This document shows positions 50,785-60,673 of a stretch of DNA of 64,000 bases, one piece after another. This stretch comes from Granulosicoccus sp964390335 (lineage in GTDB: Bacteria > Pseudomonadota > Gammaproteobacteria > Granulosicoccales > Granulosicoccaceae): assembly GCA_964390335.1 (NCBI GenBank), contig CAYMHU010000013.1, forward strand, positions 25,354 through 89,353. The letters are read 5' to 3'. The position numbers and the translations under genes were made by a program. The notes beneath the pieces are model-generated. The model was not told where the DNA came from, ran no database searches, and saw only the letters and a list, made by a program, of their open reading frames with translations. Each line of letters starts with the position of its first letter. Within the stretch, counting starts at the first letter, position 1.

Positions 50785-52030
50785 GATTCGTAATTACACA
50801 CTGAACTTTGGTCCCCAACATCCGGCTGCGCACGGTGTGCTGCGCTTAGTACTAGAAATGGACGGGGAGGTTGTCGAACGAGCCGATCCGCACATCGGGT
50901 TACTGCATCGTGGTACGGAAAAACTGGCTGAGAGCAAGCCGTATAACCAAAGCATTGGTTATATGGATCGCCTCGATTACGTGTCTATGATGTGTAACGA
51001 GCACGGCTATGTTATGGCCATTGAAAAACTGCTCGAGGTAGAAGTGCCTCAGCGTGCGCAATATATTCGCGTGATGTTCGATGAAATCACTCGAATCTTG
51101 AATCACTTGATGTGGCTGGGTGCGCATGGCCTCGATGTTGGCGCTATGTCCATGTTCTTATATTGCTTCCGTGAGCGCGAAGATCTCATGGATTGCTATG
51201 AAGCCGTGTCGGGTGCTCGATTGCATGCTACGTATTATCGACCCGGTGGTGTAGCGCGTGATCTTCCCGATCGCATGCCGCAGTATGAAGCGTCTAAATG
51301 GCGCACTGTCGATAACGCGCAAAAAATGAATGCCGCGCGCGACGGTTCCATGCTCGATTTTCTAGAAGATTTCACGCAGCGTTTTCCAACCTGCGTTGAT
51401 GAATATGAAACACTGTTAACAGATAACCGCATTTGGAAACAACGTACTGTTGGTATTGGTGTGGTCACACCTGAGCGTGCACTGCAATTGGGTTTTAGCG
51501 GGGCGATGTTGCGCGGTTCAGGCGTTGAATGGGATCTTCGTAAAAAGCAGCCGTATGAAGTTTATCATCAACTGGATTTTGATATTCCCGTTGGTACTAA
51601 TGGCGATAGCTACGATCGTTACCTGGTCCGAGTGGAAGAAATGCGCCAGTCTAATCGCATCATTAAGCAGTGCATCGATTGGCTGCGACAAAACAAAGGT
51701 CCTGTGTTAACCGAAGACCATAAAATTGCGCCACCGCGGCGTGCCAATATGAAAGGTGATATGGAAGCCTTAATTCACCACTTCAAATTATTTACAGAAG
51801 GTTTTTGTTTGCCAGCCGGTGAAGCGTATGCGGCCGTTGAACATCCAAAAGGTGAGTTCGGTTGTTACCTCGTTTCTGATGGAGCCAACAAACCTTATCG
51901 TTTAAAAGTTCGTGCCCCTGGCTTTGCCCATCTGGCATCGCTCGATGAAATGGCGCGCGGTCACATGTTATCTGATGTGGTTGCCATTATCGGCACCCAA
52001 GATATCGTGTTTGGTGAGATAGACCGATGA
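50777..52030 (+). CDS. nuoD: NADH-quinone oxidoreductase subunit D
   Basis: 417-residue 49-kDa subunit forming the quinone-reduction site with NuoB. The N-terminus has NFGPQHPAAHGVLRL, and HIGLLHRGTEKL, GARLHATYYRPGG and the C-terminal GTQDIVFGEIDR are diagnostic. ATG 50777 (MPEIRNYTL) is preferred over a longer frame because it follows GAGGAAGCAAGCAAC and matches the family start. Confidence 0.96.
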   Translation: MPEIRNYTLNFGPQHPAAHGVLRLVLEMDGEVVERADPHIGLLHRGTEKLAESKPYNQSIGYMDRLDYVSMMCNEHGYVMAIEKLLEVEVPQRAQYIRVMFDEITRILNHLMWLGAHGLDVGAMSMFLYCFREREDLMDCYEAVSGARLHATYYRPGGVARDLPDRMPQYEASKWRTVDNAQKMNAARDGSMLDFLEDFTQRFPTCVDEYETLLTDNRIWKQRTVGIGVVTPERALQLGFSGAMLRGSGVEWDLRKKQPYEVYHQLDFDIPVGTNGDSYDRYLVRVEEMRQSNRIIKQCIDWLRQNKGPVLTEDHKIAPPRRANMKGDMEALIHHFKLFTEGFCLPAGEAYAAVEHPKGEFGCYLVSDGANKPYRLKVRAPGFAHLASLDEMARGHMLSDVVAIIGTQDIVFGEIDR

Positions 52031-52049
52031 ATACCCGGGGCATGAGTGC

Positions 52050-52571
52050 ATGAGTTCATTACCTTCAGATGTGAAGCTTCCCGATCCAGCTAGCGTGCTA
52101 TCCGAGCACTCTATGCATGAGATAACCGAAGCTTTGGCTTTATTTCCTGATGATCAAAAGCAGAGTGCAGTGCTTGCCGCGTTGCATGTTGCTCAGCATC
52201 AGAACAAGGGCTTTTTAACCACCGATTTAATGGATGCCGTGGCCGTTATGCTCGATATGCCACCGATTGCGGTTTACGAAGTCGCTAGCTTTTATTCAAT
52301 GTATGAAACCCAACCGGTTGGTCGTCATAACGTGGCGATCTGCACGAATATCAGTTGCATGCTCATGGGTTCAGATTCCATTGTTGATCACGTTGAAAAG
52401 AAGTGCGGTGTCAAGTTGGGCGAAAGCACACCGGACGGTCGCATCTATTTAAAAGTGGAAGAGGAGTGCCTTGCTGCATGTGCAGGCGGTCCCATGATGC
52501 AAGTCGATCACGTTTATTACACCAATCTCACCACTGAAAAAGTGGACGAGATATTGGACGCACTGGATTAA
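52050..52571 (+). CDS. nuoE: NADH-quinone oxidoreductase subunit E
   Basis: 173-residue thioredoxin-like subunit with one [2Fe-2S] cluster. The four ligands are in CTNISCMLMG (~97) and CLAACAGGPMM (~138). The N-terminal helical region binds NuoF. It is the electron relay off the main chain. It lies 19 bases after nuoD, with ATG behind GGGGCATGAGTGC. Confidence 0.94.
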   Translation: MSSLPSDVKLPDPASVLSEHSMHEITEALALFPDDQKQSAVLAALHVAQHQNKGFLTTDLMDAVAVMLDMPPIAVYEVASFYSMYETQPVGRHNVAICTNISCMLMGSDSIVDHVEKKCGVKLGESTPDGRIYLKVEEECLAACAGGPMMQVDHVYYTNLTTEKVDEILDALD

Positions 52572-52575
52572 TCGC

Positions 52576-53877
52576 ATGAGTGTTCCTCCGCAAAATCAGG
52601 TTTGCTATACCACGCTGCAGTTCGACGAGCCTTGGACTTACGAAAACTACCTAAAGATTGGTGGCTTTAAAGCATGGCAACACATTCTGGATGAAAAGCT
52701 AACGCCGGAAGATGTTGTCGACATCGTGAAAGAATCGGGCTTGCGTGGCCGTGGTGGTGCAGGCTTTCCAACCGGTTTGAAATGGAGCTTTATGCCCAAA
52801 GAATCTCCGCAAAGTTACTTCGTGGTCAATTCAGATGAATCAGAACCCGGTACCTGTAAAGATCGTGACCTAATCCGGTTTAACCCGCATGCATTGGTTG
52901 AAGGCATGTTAATTGGTTGCTATGCCATTCGTGCCAGTGTTGGCTATAACTACATGCGCGGTGAATTCATGGATGAAGTGAATACGCGGTTTCAAATGGC
53001 GTTAAAGAATACCTATGACAACGGTTTTGCCGGTAAAAACATCAAAGGCTCAGGAATCGATATTGAGATTATCGGAACCTTAGGTGCCGGTGCGTATATC
53101 TGCGGTGAAGAAACCGCACTATTAGAATCGTTGGAGGGCAAAAAGGGCCAGCCGCGGTTCAAACCACCATTCCCAGCGAACTACGGATTATATGGCAAGC
53201 CAACCACCATCAATAACACTGAATCGGTTGCGTCAGTGCCAGCCATTGTTAGAAACGGCGCCAAGTGGTTCGCTGATATGGGTATTGAGAAAGCTGGCGG
53301 TCAGAAATGCTTTTCTGTATCAGGTCATGTAGCAGCACCCGGAAACTTTGAAATTAATTTAGGTACTCCGTTTAGCGATTTACTGGAGCTTGCCGGTGGT
53401 ATGAAAGACGGTATCCCATTAAAAGCAGTCATACCCGGTGGTTCTTCTGTGCCAGTTGTACCAGGGGAACTCATGATGCAAACCAATATGGATTACGACG
53501 CCATTGCAGGCGCAGGTTCTATGTTGGGTTCAGGTGCAGTTATTGTGATGAACGAAACCACCGATATGGTGCAGGCACTGCGTCGACTATCGCGATTCTA
53601 CTTTTCAGAATCATGCGGGCAATGCACGCCTTGCCGAGAAGGCACTGGATGGTTGTATCGCATGCTAACGCGCATTGTGGAAGGTAACGGTGTGCCGGAA
53701 GACATCGAAAAATTAGAAGATGTTGCGGGCAAGATAGCGGGCCGCACCATTTGCGCACTAGGTGATGCGGCAGCCATGCCGGTACAAAGTTTTGTAAAGC
53801 ATTACCGTCACGAGTTTGAATATTACATTGAGCACAAGCGAAGCCTGGTTGGCGACAAGCTTGGAGCCGTAGCCTAA
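52576..53877 (+). CDS. nuoF: NADH-quinone oxidoreductase subunit F
   Basis: 433-residue NADH- and FMN-binding subunit. Motifs are GLRGRGGAGFPTGLKW (~55-70), NSDESEPGTCKDRD (FMN), GAGAYICGEETALLESLEG, and the [4Fe-4S] cluster in ESCGQCTPCREG (~352) with the fourth Cys in TICALGDAAAMP. It accepts hydride from NADH. The length is typical. Confidence 0.96.
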   Translation: MSVPPQNQVCYTTLQFDEPWTYENYLKIGGFKAWQHILDEKLTPEDVVDIVKESGLRGRGGAGFPTGLKWSFMPKESPQSYFVVNSDESEPGTCKDRDLIRFNPHALVEGMLIGCYAIRASVGYNYMRGEFMDEVNTRFQMALKNTYDNGFAGKNIKGSGIDIEIIGTLGAGAYICGEETALLESLEGKKGQPRFKPPFPANYGLYGKPTTINNTESVASVPAIVRNGAKWFADMGIEKAGGQKCFSVSGHVAAPGNFEINLGTPFSDLLELAGGMKDGIPLKAVIPGGSSVPVVPGELMMQTNMDYDAIAGAGSMLGSGAVIVMNETTDMVQALRRLSRFYFSESCGQCTPCREGTGWLYRMLTRIVEGNGVPEDIEKLEDVAGKIAGRTICALGDAAAMPVQSFVKHYRHEFEYYIEHKRSLVGDKLGAVA

Positions 53878-53886
53878 GACGAGACT

Positions 53887-56235
53887 ATGAGCGACGACGA
53901 TATCCAGATAACGGTTGACGGCCAACCGCTTAGCGCGAAAAAAGGCCAGATGCTAATTGAGGTAACCGATGCTGCGGGCATTGATGTTCCCCGATTCTGT
54001 TATCACAAGAAACTCTCGGTGGCGGCGAACTGCCGCATGTGTTTGGTGGAAGTTGAAAAGGCGCCAAAACCGTTGCCTGCGTGTGCAACGCCAGTCATGC
54101 CCGACATGGTTGTTAAAACCAAGTCGAAACTAGCGCGTGAAGCCCAACAGGGCACCATGGAATTCTTACTGATAAACCACCCATTAGATTGCCCCATCTG
54201 CGATCAAGGTGGTGAATGTGAGTTACAAGACGTTGCTATGGGCTACGGCAGCAGTGCATCGCAATACACCGAAGGCAAACGTGTGGTCATGGACAAATAC
54301 ATAGGTCCGTTAATCGCAACTGAAATGACCCGCTGCATACATTGCACGCGATGCGTTCGATTCGGTGAAGAGATTGCCGGTATCCGCGAGCTCGGTGCCA
54401 CTGGCCGTGGCGAAAATGTTCGCATTGGTACTTACATCGCGAAGTCGGTGGTATCAGAAGTCTCCGGTAACGTTATTGATATTTGTCCGGTTGGTGCGCT
54501 AACGGCCAGACCATCACGCTATACCGCGCGAGCGTGGGAATTGAATCAAGCACCTGCGGTTGCGCCACACGACAGTGTAGGCTCCAACGTGTTCGTACAC
54601 TTGGATGGCAACAAGGTGAATCGGGTTGTGCCGCGGGATAACGAAGCGGTTAACGAAGTCTGGATTTCCGACCGGGATCGATTTAGCTATCAAGGATTAG
54701 GCAGTAGCGACCGTGTTACCAAACCCATGGTTCGCGTTAACGGCGAACTGGTTGAATCTGACTGGTCAACGGCGCTTGAAAAAGCATCTGAAGTGTTAAA
54801 AGCCGCCGGCAACGATTTGGGTGTGTTGGTATCGGCGTCATTGCCGGTTGAAGAGATGTTTATCACTCAAAAGCTGGCACGAGCTTTAGGCACAGCAAAC
54901 ATTGATCATCGCTTAGGGCAGTCCGATTTCAGTGGACAAGATGCAGCGCCGGCTATGCCGTGGTTAGGCATGCAGCTGAACGATCTTGAAACATTGGATG
55001 CAGCCTTACTAATCGGTTCAAACATTCGTAAAGACCAGCCAATCGCTGCTTTGCGTTTACGTAAGTCGGCATTAAAGGGCGGGAACATCAGTTTTATAAA
55101 CCCGAAGCGATTTCCATTACATTTTGATGCGTTTGAATCAGTAACCGCTCGGTACGATCATCTTGTTACTGAGCTGGCAGCGGTAGCCAGCGCGGCAGGC
55201 GCAGATCTCAGCGGTCTTGATAATGCGCCGAACACTGACGTACGCGATGAGCATAAGCGCATTGCACAAAGTCTGAAAGACGGCGAACGTGCCGCAGTTA
55301 TGCTGGGGAATATTGCGGTCCAGCATCCATCGTATGCTGCGCTTCAATTTATTGCAGGCAAGCTTGCGAGTGCTACGGGTGCAACCTTATCTATGTTGCC
55401 TGAGCGCGGTAATACTGCCGGTGCATGGCTAAGCGGTTGTGTGCCTCATCGCCGGGCAGGTGCAAAAGATCTGAGCTCAACAGGCCTGCATGCTAAGGCC
55501 ATGTTGGAAAAATCCTTAAAAGGGTATTTGTTGGTTGGTTGCGAAGTGGAATTTGATGCCGCTAACCCGCAGCAAGCCATGAGTGCGTTGGCCGGTGCTG
55601 ACGGCGTGGTAAGCCTCAGCGCATTTCTTAGCGATAGCATGCGTGAACATGCTGATGTGGTGCTACCAATAGCCACGTTCCCTGAATGTTACGGCACCTA
55701 CGTGAATGCAACCGGTAACTGGCAAACTGCTAAAGGGGTGAGCTTGCCACCAGGTGATGCGCGACCAGTTTGGAAAATAATGCGCGTTCTAGCAGAAGCA
55801 TTGGAGCTCGATGGTTTTGCTTATGAAAGCCCCGAAGCGCTAACGAAAGAAGCGCAACAAGCCTGCAGTGGGATTCAGCTTAACAACTTAACCGATATGC
55901 AAGGTGTCAGCTGCCTTGCGCCATCTGGCGATGCCATGGTGCGTGCTGGTGAAACACCTATTTATTCAACGGACCCATTGGTTCGACGATCGCAGCCTTT
56001 GCAAAAATCGGCTGATGGTAAGCAAGCGTTCGCATCAATGGCGCAAGTCGACATGGATCGCTTGAAGTTAAACGATGGCGATATGGTCAAGGTCACGCAG
56101 GGCAATGGCAGTGCCACGCTTGCCACCAAGCTTGATGATGATGTGCCGGCGGGGTGTGTGTGGGTGCCGGCTGGTTTGCCACAAACCCAATCACTGGGTG
56201 AAGTGTTCGCAGCAGCGGAGGTAAGTAAAGCATGA
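53887..56235 (+). CDS. nuoG: NADH-quinone oxidoreductase subunit G
   Basis: 782-residue iron-sulfur subunit. The N-terminal [2Fe-2S] ferredoxin ligands are in CYHKKLSVAANCRMCLVEV and PACATPV. The His-liganded [4Fe-4S] and second cluster are in HPLDCPICDQGGECELQD and CIHCTRCVRFGEEIAG. A molybdopterin-oxidoreductase-like C-terminal domain follows, without cofactor ligands. Its stop overlaps the nuoH ATG by 4 bases. Confidence 0.94.
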   Translation: MSDDDIQITVDGQPLSAKKGQMLIEVTDAAGIDVPRFCYHKKLSVAANCRMCLVEVEKAPKPLPACATPVMPDMVVKTKSKLAREAQQGTMEFLLINHPLDCPICDQGGECELQDVAMGYGSSASQYTEGKRVVMDKYIGPLIATEMTRCIHCTRCVRFGEEIAGIRELGATGRGENVRIGTYIAKSVVSEVSGNVIDICPVGALTARPSRYTARAWELNQAPAVAPHDSVGSNVFVHLDGNKVNRVVPRDNEAVNEVWISDRDRFSYQGLGSSDRVTKPMVRVNGELVESDWSTALEKASEVLKAAGNDLGVLVSASLPVEEMFITQKLARALGTANIDHRLGQSDFSGQDAAPAMPWLGMQLNDLETLDAALLIGSNIRKDQPIAALRLRKSALKGGNISFINPKRFPLHFDAFESVTARYDHLVTELAAVASAAGADLSGLDNAPNTDVRDEHKRIAQSLKDGERAAVMLGNIAVQHPSYAALQFIAGKLASATGATLSMLPERGNTAGAWLSGCVPHRRAGAKDLSSTGLHAKAMLEKSLKGYLLVGCEVEFDAANPQQAMSALAGADGVVSLSAFLSDSMREHADVVLPIATFPECYGTYVNATGNWQTAKGVSLPPGDARPVWKIMRVLAEALELDGFAYESPEALTKEAQQACSGIQLNNLTDMQGVSCLAPSGDAMVRAGETPIYSTDPLVRRSQPLQKSADGKQAFASMAQVDMDRLKLNDGDMVKVTQGNGSATLATKLDDDVPAGCVWVPAGLPQTQSLGEVFAAAEVSKA

Positions 56236-57239
56236 TCGACACGCTGCTGTATGTAAGCTGGACGCTTATTAAAATCGTTTTCATCCTGCTGCCACTGATC
56301 GTCAGTGTTGCATACTTAACACTCGCAGAACGTAAAGTTATTGGTTCGATGCAAGTGCGCGTCGGTCCAAATCGTGTTGGCTGGAAAGGGTTAGGTCAGC
56401 CATTCGCTGACATGTTTAAGCTAATGACGAAAGAAGTCATTATTCCCACCAACTCTTCTCGCTTTCTGTTTTTAACCGCACCTATTTTATCGCTCGCTCC
56501 TGCATTAGCTGCTTGGGCTGTTATCCCATTCACCGATGGTTGGGTGTTGGCAGATGTTAACGCGGGTCTGTTGTACATATTGGCCATGACATCACTCGGT
56601 GTGTATGGCGTCATCATTGCGGGTTGGGCATCTAACTCTAAGTACGCATTCCTTGGCGCCATGCGTTCAGCGGCACAAATAGTGGCCTATGAAATAGCCA
56701 TGGGCTTTGCGCTTATTGGTGTATTGATGGTAGCCGGCAGCTTAAACCTTGGCGATATAGTCAATGCGCAACAGGGCGGGTTCTTTAGTTGGTTCTTAAT
56801 ACCCCTATTGCCGTTAGCTGTTGTGTACTTTATTTCGGGTGTTGCGGAAACCAATCGCGCGCCGTTTGATGTGGCTGAAGGTGAGTCGGAAATCGTTGCG
56901 GGTTTTCATGTTGACTACTCCGGTATGGCGTTTGCCGTATTCTTTTTGGCCGAATACGCCAACATGATCATGATTGCCGCATTAACCACCATTATGTTTC
57001 TGGGTGGTTGGTTATCCCCAATTGATGGATTTGGCGATGGCATCCATTGGTTCTTAATTAAAACCGCATTTTGTTTGTTCTTGTTCTTATGGTTTCGCGC
57101 TACTTTCCCGCGCTATCGCTACGATCAAATTATGCGATTGGGCTGGAAGGTGTTTATCCCAGTAACCATCATCTGGATTGCTGTTGTCGGTTTCGCTGTG
57201 TATTACGAAATTGGCCCGTGGTTTCAAATACGCGCCTAA
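56232..57239 (+). CDS. nuoH: NADH-quinone oxidoreductase subunit H
   Basis: 335-residue membrane subunit with about eight helices that builds the quinone channel. Conserved AERKVIGSMQVRVGPNRVGWKGLGQPFADMFKL is near residues 32-64, and the acidic loop AETNRAPFDVAEGESEIVAGFHVDYSG near 205-231. Standard length for the family. Confidence 0.96.
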   Translation: MIDTLLYVSWTLIKIVFILLPLIVSVAYLTLAERKVIGSMQVRVGPNRVGWKGLGQPFADMFKLMTKEVIIPTNSSRFLFLTAPILSLAPALAAWAVIPFTDGWVLADVNAGLLYILAMTSLGVYGVIIAGWASNSKYAFLGAMRSAAQIVAYEIAMGFALIGVLMVAGSLNLGDIVNAQQGGFFSWFLIPLLPLAVVYFISGVAETNRAPFDVAEGESEIVAGFHVDYSGMAFAVFFLAEYANMIMIAALTTIMFLGGWLSPIDGFGDGIHWFLIKTAFCLFLFLWFRATFPRYRYDQIMRLGWKVFIPVTIIWIAVVGFAVYYEIGPWFQIRA

Positions 57240-57251
57240 CGGATTGTCATC

Positions 57252-57743
57252 ATGACCGGAAATATTAAAGACTACATAAAAACGTTTGCGCTTTGGGAGC
57301 TGCTCAAAGGCATGCGTTTAACTGGACGCTACTTTGTGTCGAAAGGCATCACAATTCAGTATCCGGAAGAAAAAACCCCTCAATCGCCCCGCTTTAGAGG
57401 CCTGCATGCGCTGCGCCGATACCCTAATGGCGAAGAGCGTTGTATTGCTTGTAAGTTGTGCGAGGCCGTGTGTCCCGCGTTGGCCATTACCATCGAATCT
57501 GAACAACGTGCGGATAATACTCGCCGCACAACTCGCTACGACATCGACCTGTTCAAATGTATTTTTTGCGGATTTTGTGAAGAAGCATGCCCGGTCGATT
57601 CCATCGTGGAAACGCGCATTTTCGAATACCACTTCGAGAATCGTGGCGAACAAATCATGACCAAAGACAAGCTGCTTGCCATTGGTGATAAATACGAAGA
57701 TCAGATTGCTGCTGATCGTTCCGCTGACGCTGCATTTCGTTAA
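57252..57743 (+). CDS. nuoI: NADH-quinone oxidoreductase subunit I
   Basis: 163-residue peripheral subunit with two [4Fe-4S] clusters (N6a/N6b): CIACKLCEAVCP (~62-73) and CIFCGFCEEACP (~101-112). These link NuoG to NuoB. The N-terminal amphipathic helix anchors it to the membrane arm. Standard length. Confidence 0.96.
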   Translation: MTGNIKDYIKTFALWELLKGMRLTGRYFVSKGITIQYPEEKTPQSPRFRGLHALRRYPNGEERCIACKLCEAVCPALAITIESEQRADNTRRTTRYDIDLFKCIFCGFCEEACPVDSIVETRIFEYHFENRGEQIMTKDKLLAIGDKYEDQIAADRSADAAFR

Positions 57744-57754
57744 GGTTGCTGCCC

Positions 57755-58357
57755 GTGAGTTTTGAGCTATTTGTTTTTTACGTTTTTGCGGCCATTTTGG
57801 TATTCGCCGCTTCCCGCGTTATCACAGTGCGCAACCCGGTGTTTGCAGCCATGTTTCTGGTGCTTGCGTTTTTTACGTGTGCCGGTATCTGGATGTTACT
57901 GGAAGCTGAGTTTCTCGCCATCACATTGGTGCTGGTGTATGTGGGCGCCGTCATGGTGTTGTTCCTGTTCGTTGTCATGATGCTGGATGTGAACGTCGAA
58001 CCCTTGCGCGAAGGCTTCGTGAGGTACTTACCGGTGGGCTTATTGGTCGGTGCCATCATGCTGATTGAGATGGTGTTCCTGATTACGCAGCGTTATTTTA
58101 AGAACGAGCAGTTCCCGATACCGGAGCGTGCGGCAGAAGATTACAGCAACACTCAGGAGCTTGGGCGCTTGTTGTACAGCGAGTACCTGTTCCAATTTGA
58201 AATTGCTGCTGTCATTTTATTGGTGGCGATCGTTGCGGCTATTGCGTTAACCATGCGTCGTCGACCAGACACCAAGTACCAGAAACCGTCAGAGCAAATT
58301 GGCGTTGCTAAAGAAGATCGTTTGCGCGTAGTGCAAATGCCACCTGAACAACGTTAA
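57755..58357 (+). CDS. nuoJ: NADH-quinone oxidoreductase subunit J
   Basis: About 200-residue membrane subunit with five helices. The conserved LVYVGAVMVLFLFVVMMLD region (~53-71) contains the pi-bulge helix important for proton pumping. I prefer GTG 57755 (SFELFVFYVFA) over TTG 57746; both are in frame. The cytoplasmic tail after the last helix is charged. Confidence 0.93.
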   Translation: MSFELFVFYVFAAILVFAASRVITVRNPVFAAMFLVLAFFTCAGIWMLLEAEFLAITLVLVYVGAVMVLFLFVVMMLDVNVEPLREGFVRYLPVGLLVGAIMLIEMVFLITQRYFKNEQFPIPERAAEDYSNTQELGRLLYSEYLFQFEIAAVILLVAIVAAIALTMRRRPDTKYQKPSEQIGVAKEDRLRVVQMPPEQR

Positions 58358-58374
58358 GCGGCTGGATAATTATC

Positions 58375-58680
58375 ATGATTTCACTTTCGCATTATTTAAC
58401 GTTAGGCGCGATTCTGTTTTGCCTAAGCGTGGTGGGCATTTTCCTGAACCGGAAAAACGTCATCATTTTGTTGATGTCTATCGAACTGATGTTACTGGCG
58501 GTTAATTTGAACTTTGTGGCGTTCTCACATTTCCTGAGTGATGGTGCCGGACAAATTTTCGTCTTTTTTATCTTAACGGTGGCCGCTGCTGAAGCTGCTA
58601 TTGGCTTGGCTATTTTGGTTGTGCTGTTCCGCAACCGGCAAACCATTAACGTGTCCGATCTTGATGAGCTGAGAGGGTAG
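58375..58680 (+). CDS. nuoK: NADH-quinone oxidoreductase subunit K
   Basis: 101-residue membrane subunit with three helices. The functional glutamates lie in LMSIELMLLAVNLNFVAF (Glu ~37) and AAAEAAIGLAILV (Glu ~73). Standard length; the stop lies 3 bases before nuoL. Confidence 0.96.
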   Translation: MISLSHYLTLGAILFCLSVVGIFLNRKNVIILLMSIELMLLAVNLNFVAFSHFLSDGAGQIFVFFILTVAAAEAAIGLAILVVLFRNRQTINVSDLDELRG

Positions 58681-58683
58681 AGC

Positions 58684-60633
58684 ATGAAAACCTTGTATAC
58701 CCTAATACCTTTAGCGCCACTGATTGCAGCCATTCTGGCCGGCTTTTTTGGCAAGCGAATCGGTCGCGTTAACTCGCACCGAGTGACCATCGCCGGGGTC
58801 GCTATTGCGTTTGTTTTATCGTGTGTTGCGTTCTCCAAAGTCGTGCTTGGAGACGCGCCCGTTTTTAATGAAACGATTTACACGTGGATGATCAGTGGCG
58901 GTATCCACTTTGAGATTGGCTTTCTGGTTGATAAGTTAACCGTGCTAATGATGTTGGTGGTTACCTTTGTATCGTTAATGGTACATGTGTACACCATCGG
59001 TTACATGGATGAAGACCCGGGATACGAGCGTTTCTTCAGCTATATCTCCTTGTTCACGTTTTCCATGTTGATGCTGGTCATGTCGAACAACTTCCTGCAA
59101 CTGTTCTTTGGTTGGGAAGCGGTCGGTTTGGTTTCATACTTGTTAATTGGATTCTGGTTCAAGAAAGAGACAGCCATTTTTGCGAACATGAAAGCTTTTC
59201 TGGTTAACCGCGTAGGTGACTTCGGTTTTCTGTTGGGTATTGCAGGCATTGTGTATTACACGAATAGTTTGTCCTATGCCGATGCCTTTGCTGCGAAAGA
59301 CGCTATCGCCGGTCAAACCATGAACCTGATTGGCGGCATGGAATGGCAAGCCATGAGCGTCATTTGTATCTGTTTGTTTATCGGTGCTATGGGTAAATCG
59401 GCTCAGGTGCCGTTACATGTGTGGCTACCAGATTCCATGGAAGGCCCAACGCCCATCTCAGCGCTGATTCACGCGGCCACCATGGTAACCGCCGGTATCT
59501 TTATGGTTGCGCGGATGTCGCCCATGTTTGAGTTGTCAGAAACGGCTTTAAGCTTTGTGCTGATTATCGGTTCGATAACCGCTCTGTTTATGGGCTTGAT
59601 TGGCATTATCCAAAACGATATTAAACGCGTAGTCGCATACTCTACGTTGTCGCAGCTTGGGTATATGACAGTAGCGCTAGGTGTATCGGCATATTCTGCG
59701 GCTATTTTTCACTTAATGACCCACGCGTTTTTCAAAGCCTTGCTGTTTCTGGCTGCAGGGTCAGTGATTATTGCGCTGCATCATGAGCAAGACATTCGCA
59801 AAATGGGCGGCTTAAAGAAATACATGCCCATTACGTATTGGACCTCGTTAATTGGTTCGCTTGCGTTAATTGGTTTTCCTGGATTATCGGGATTTTTCTC
59901 CAAAGACATCATCATCGAAGCGGTGCATAAGTCGACTATCTCGGGTGCATCGTTTGCGTATTTTTGCGTGACTGCCGGTGTGTTCATCACGGCGTTCTAT
60001 TCGTTCCGAATGTTTTTTCTGGTATTCCATGGTGAAACCAGAATGGATAAGCACACAGCCGAACATGCGCACGAACCACCAGGTGTGGTCACATGGCCAT
60101 TGATACTACTGGCCATTCCATCCATTGCTATTGGTTGGATAACGGCTAAGAGTGTTGTGTTTGGTGATTACTTTGCCGATGCGATTAACGTGTTACCAGA
60201 CCATGATGTGATTGCCAAACTAGGCGAATACCATGGTGGGTTTGCGTTTATTTTGCATGCATTCAAAACACCGGCACTTTATTTAGCGGCTGCGGGTGTT
60301 ATTTGCGCGTATGTGTTCTATCTAGTGAAGCCGGAAATACCAGCTATGCTGGATAAAAAGTTGGGCTTCTTCCGACGTATTCTTGAAAACAAATACGGTT
60401 TCGATGATTTTAACCAATCCGTTTTTGCTGCTGGTAGTGTCGGACTTGGTACGAAGTTATGGAAGGTAGGCGATATGAGAATCATCGATGGCGGCATGGT
60501 GAATGGTTCAGCAAAGAGTGTGGGCGTATTTGCAGGCCTTGCTCGATTTGCACAAACAGGCTATCTGTTCCACTACGCGTTTGCCATGATTGTAGGATTA
60601 CTTGGCCTGCTTACGTGGTTTTTGTTTAGCTGA
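58684..60633 (+). CDS. nuoL: NADH-quinone oxidoreductase subunit L
   Basis: 649-residue antiporter-like subunit. Typical motifs are FFGWEAVGLVSYLLIGFWF (conserved Glu), KSAQVPLHVWLPDSMEGPTPISALIHAATMVTAG and KRVVAYSTLSQLGYM. The C-terminal lateral helix and final anchor are present. It is one of three proton-translocating subunits. Confidence 0.96.
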   Translation: MKTLYTLIPLAPLIAAILAGFFGKRIGRVNSHRVTIAGVAIAFVLSCVAFSKVVLGDAPVFNETIYTWMISGGIHFEIGFLVDKLTVLMMLVVTFVSLMVHVYTIGYMDEDPGYERFFSYISLFTFSMLMLVMSNNFLQLFFGWEAVGLVSYLLIGFWFKKETAIFANMKAFLVNRVGDFGFLLGIAGIVYYTNSLSYADAFAAKDAIAGQTMNLIGGMEWQAMSVICICLFIGAMGKSAQVPLHVWLPDSMEGPTPISALIHAATMVTAGIFMVARMSPMFELSETALSFVLIIGSITALFMGLIGIIQNDIKRVVAYSTLSQLGYMTVALGVSAYSAAIFHLMTHAFFKALLFLAAGSVIIALHHEQDIRKMGGLKKYMPITYWTSLIGSLALIGFPGLSGFFSKDIIIEAVHKSTISGASFAYFCVTAGVFITAFYSFRMFFLVFHGETRMDKHTAEHAHEPPGVVTWPLILLAIPSIAIGWITAKSVVFGDYFADAINVLPDHDVIAKLGEYHGGFAFILHAFKTPALYLAAAGVICAYVFYLVKPEIPAMLDKKLGFFRRILENKYGFDDFNQSVFAAGSVGLGTKLWKVGDMRIIDGGMVNGSAKSVGVFAGLARFAQTGYLFHYAFAMIVGLLGLLTWFLFS

Positions 60634-60673
60634 TCAACAGCCTATTTAAATTGAATATACTCGGACCGACGCC